Shown here: positions 6,642 through 6,660 of the stretch, in pieces | Position numbering within the stretch: the stretch's first letter is position 1 | Layout: each line of letters begins with the position of its first letter | DNA from: Pseudomonadota bacterium | GTDB taxonomy: Bacteria; Pseudomonadota; Gammaproteobacteria; Burkholderiales; Sulfuriferulaceae | Direction of reading: 5' to 3' | NCBI GenBank assembly: GCA_021794855.1 | Contig: JAJYPZ010000064.1 | Span: forward strand, 1 to 6,660 | DNA length: 6,660 nt | Position numbers and translations under genes: made by a program | Notes under the pieces: model-generated | What the model was told of the DNA's origin: nothing | What the model saw: the letters and a program-made list of their open reading frames with translations, nothing else | Database searches by the model: none

Positions 6642-6660
6642 AACTCATGAGCCGTTGATA
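6610..6660 (-). CDS. accA: Acetyl-CoA carboxylase carboxyltransferase subunit alpha, last 16 codons
   Basis: Reading the minus strand from the right edge gives Y-Q-R-L-M-S-Y-G-R-Y-K-N-V-P-V-K and then TAA (6610-6612). The segment RLMSYG preceded by YQ is the conserved C-terminus of AccA, the alpha subunit of the carboxyltransferase that transfers carboxyl from biotin to acetyl-CoA in fatty-acid synthesis; E. coli AccA ends in a very similar way. The rest of the gene lies beyond the window. accA followed by tilS is a familiar order in betaproteobacteria, which supports the call. The tail overlaps the tilS coding sequence by 32 bases in another frame. The evidence is a short but distinctive peptide in the expected context. 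Confidence 0.85.
   Translation of the reverse strand, partial: YQRLMSYGRYKNVPVK

Noticed and set aside
1..6660. Defence island, phage, transposon, CRISPR or biosynthetic cluster
   Set aside because: All coding space is taken by recognisable housekeeping genes, with no direct repeats array, integrase, transposase or compositional break.

Overview
The window reads as ordinary chromosomal housekeeping DNA from a Gram-negative proteobacterium, most likely a betaproteobacterium and possibly one of the Nitrosomonadales. The RNB-domain nuclease, the TonB-like protein, the fructose-1,6-bisphosphatase and the AccA tail all look like betaproteobacterial versions from memory; no database search was possible, so the assignment below class level is weak. 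Base composition is moderate and even, coding density is very high, and there is no mobile element, CRISPR array, tRNA or rRNA.

Layout. From the left edge to about 4142, four genes run rightward: the 3' part of a periplasmic D,D-endopeptidase (pbpG, cut at its active-site serine), a small YqiA-type alpha/beta-hydrolase esterase whose GTG start abuts the pbpG stop, an RNase II/R-family (RNB) exoribonuclease, and a TonB-like envelope protein. Gaps between them are 0, 36 and 32 bases, so they could form one transcription unit. A longer 80-base gap then holds a convincing extended -10 promoter with a perfect 13-base palindrome directly upstream of the -10 box, driving fbp (class I fructose-1,6-bisphosphatase).

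On the right, the minus strand carries tilS (tRNA-Ile lysidine synthetase), convergent with fbp; a 10-bp perfect hairpin lies between the two stop codons. At the extreme right edge, the minus strand also encodes the last 16 codons of accA (acetyl-CoA carboxylase carboxyltransferase alpha subunit). Its tail overlaps the start of tilS by 32 bases in another frame, so accA and tilS are probably co-transcribed and translationally coupled.

The genes serve unrelated core functions: wall remodelling, RNA turnover, envelope energy transduction, gluconeogenesis, tRNA decoding and fatty-acid synthesis. I see no new biological system here. The most useful observations are the accA/tilS overlap, the palindrome in the fbp promoter, an inverted repeat bracketing the nuclease start codon, and the U-less hairpin between fbp and tilS. 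No gene-free stretch exceeds 80 bases.
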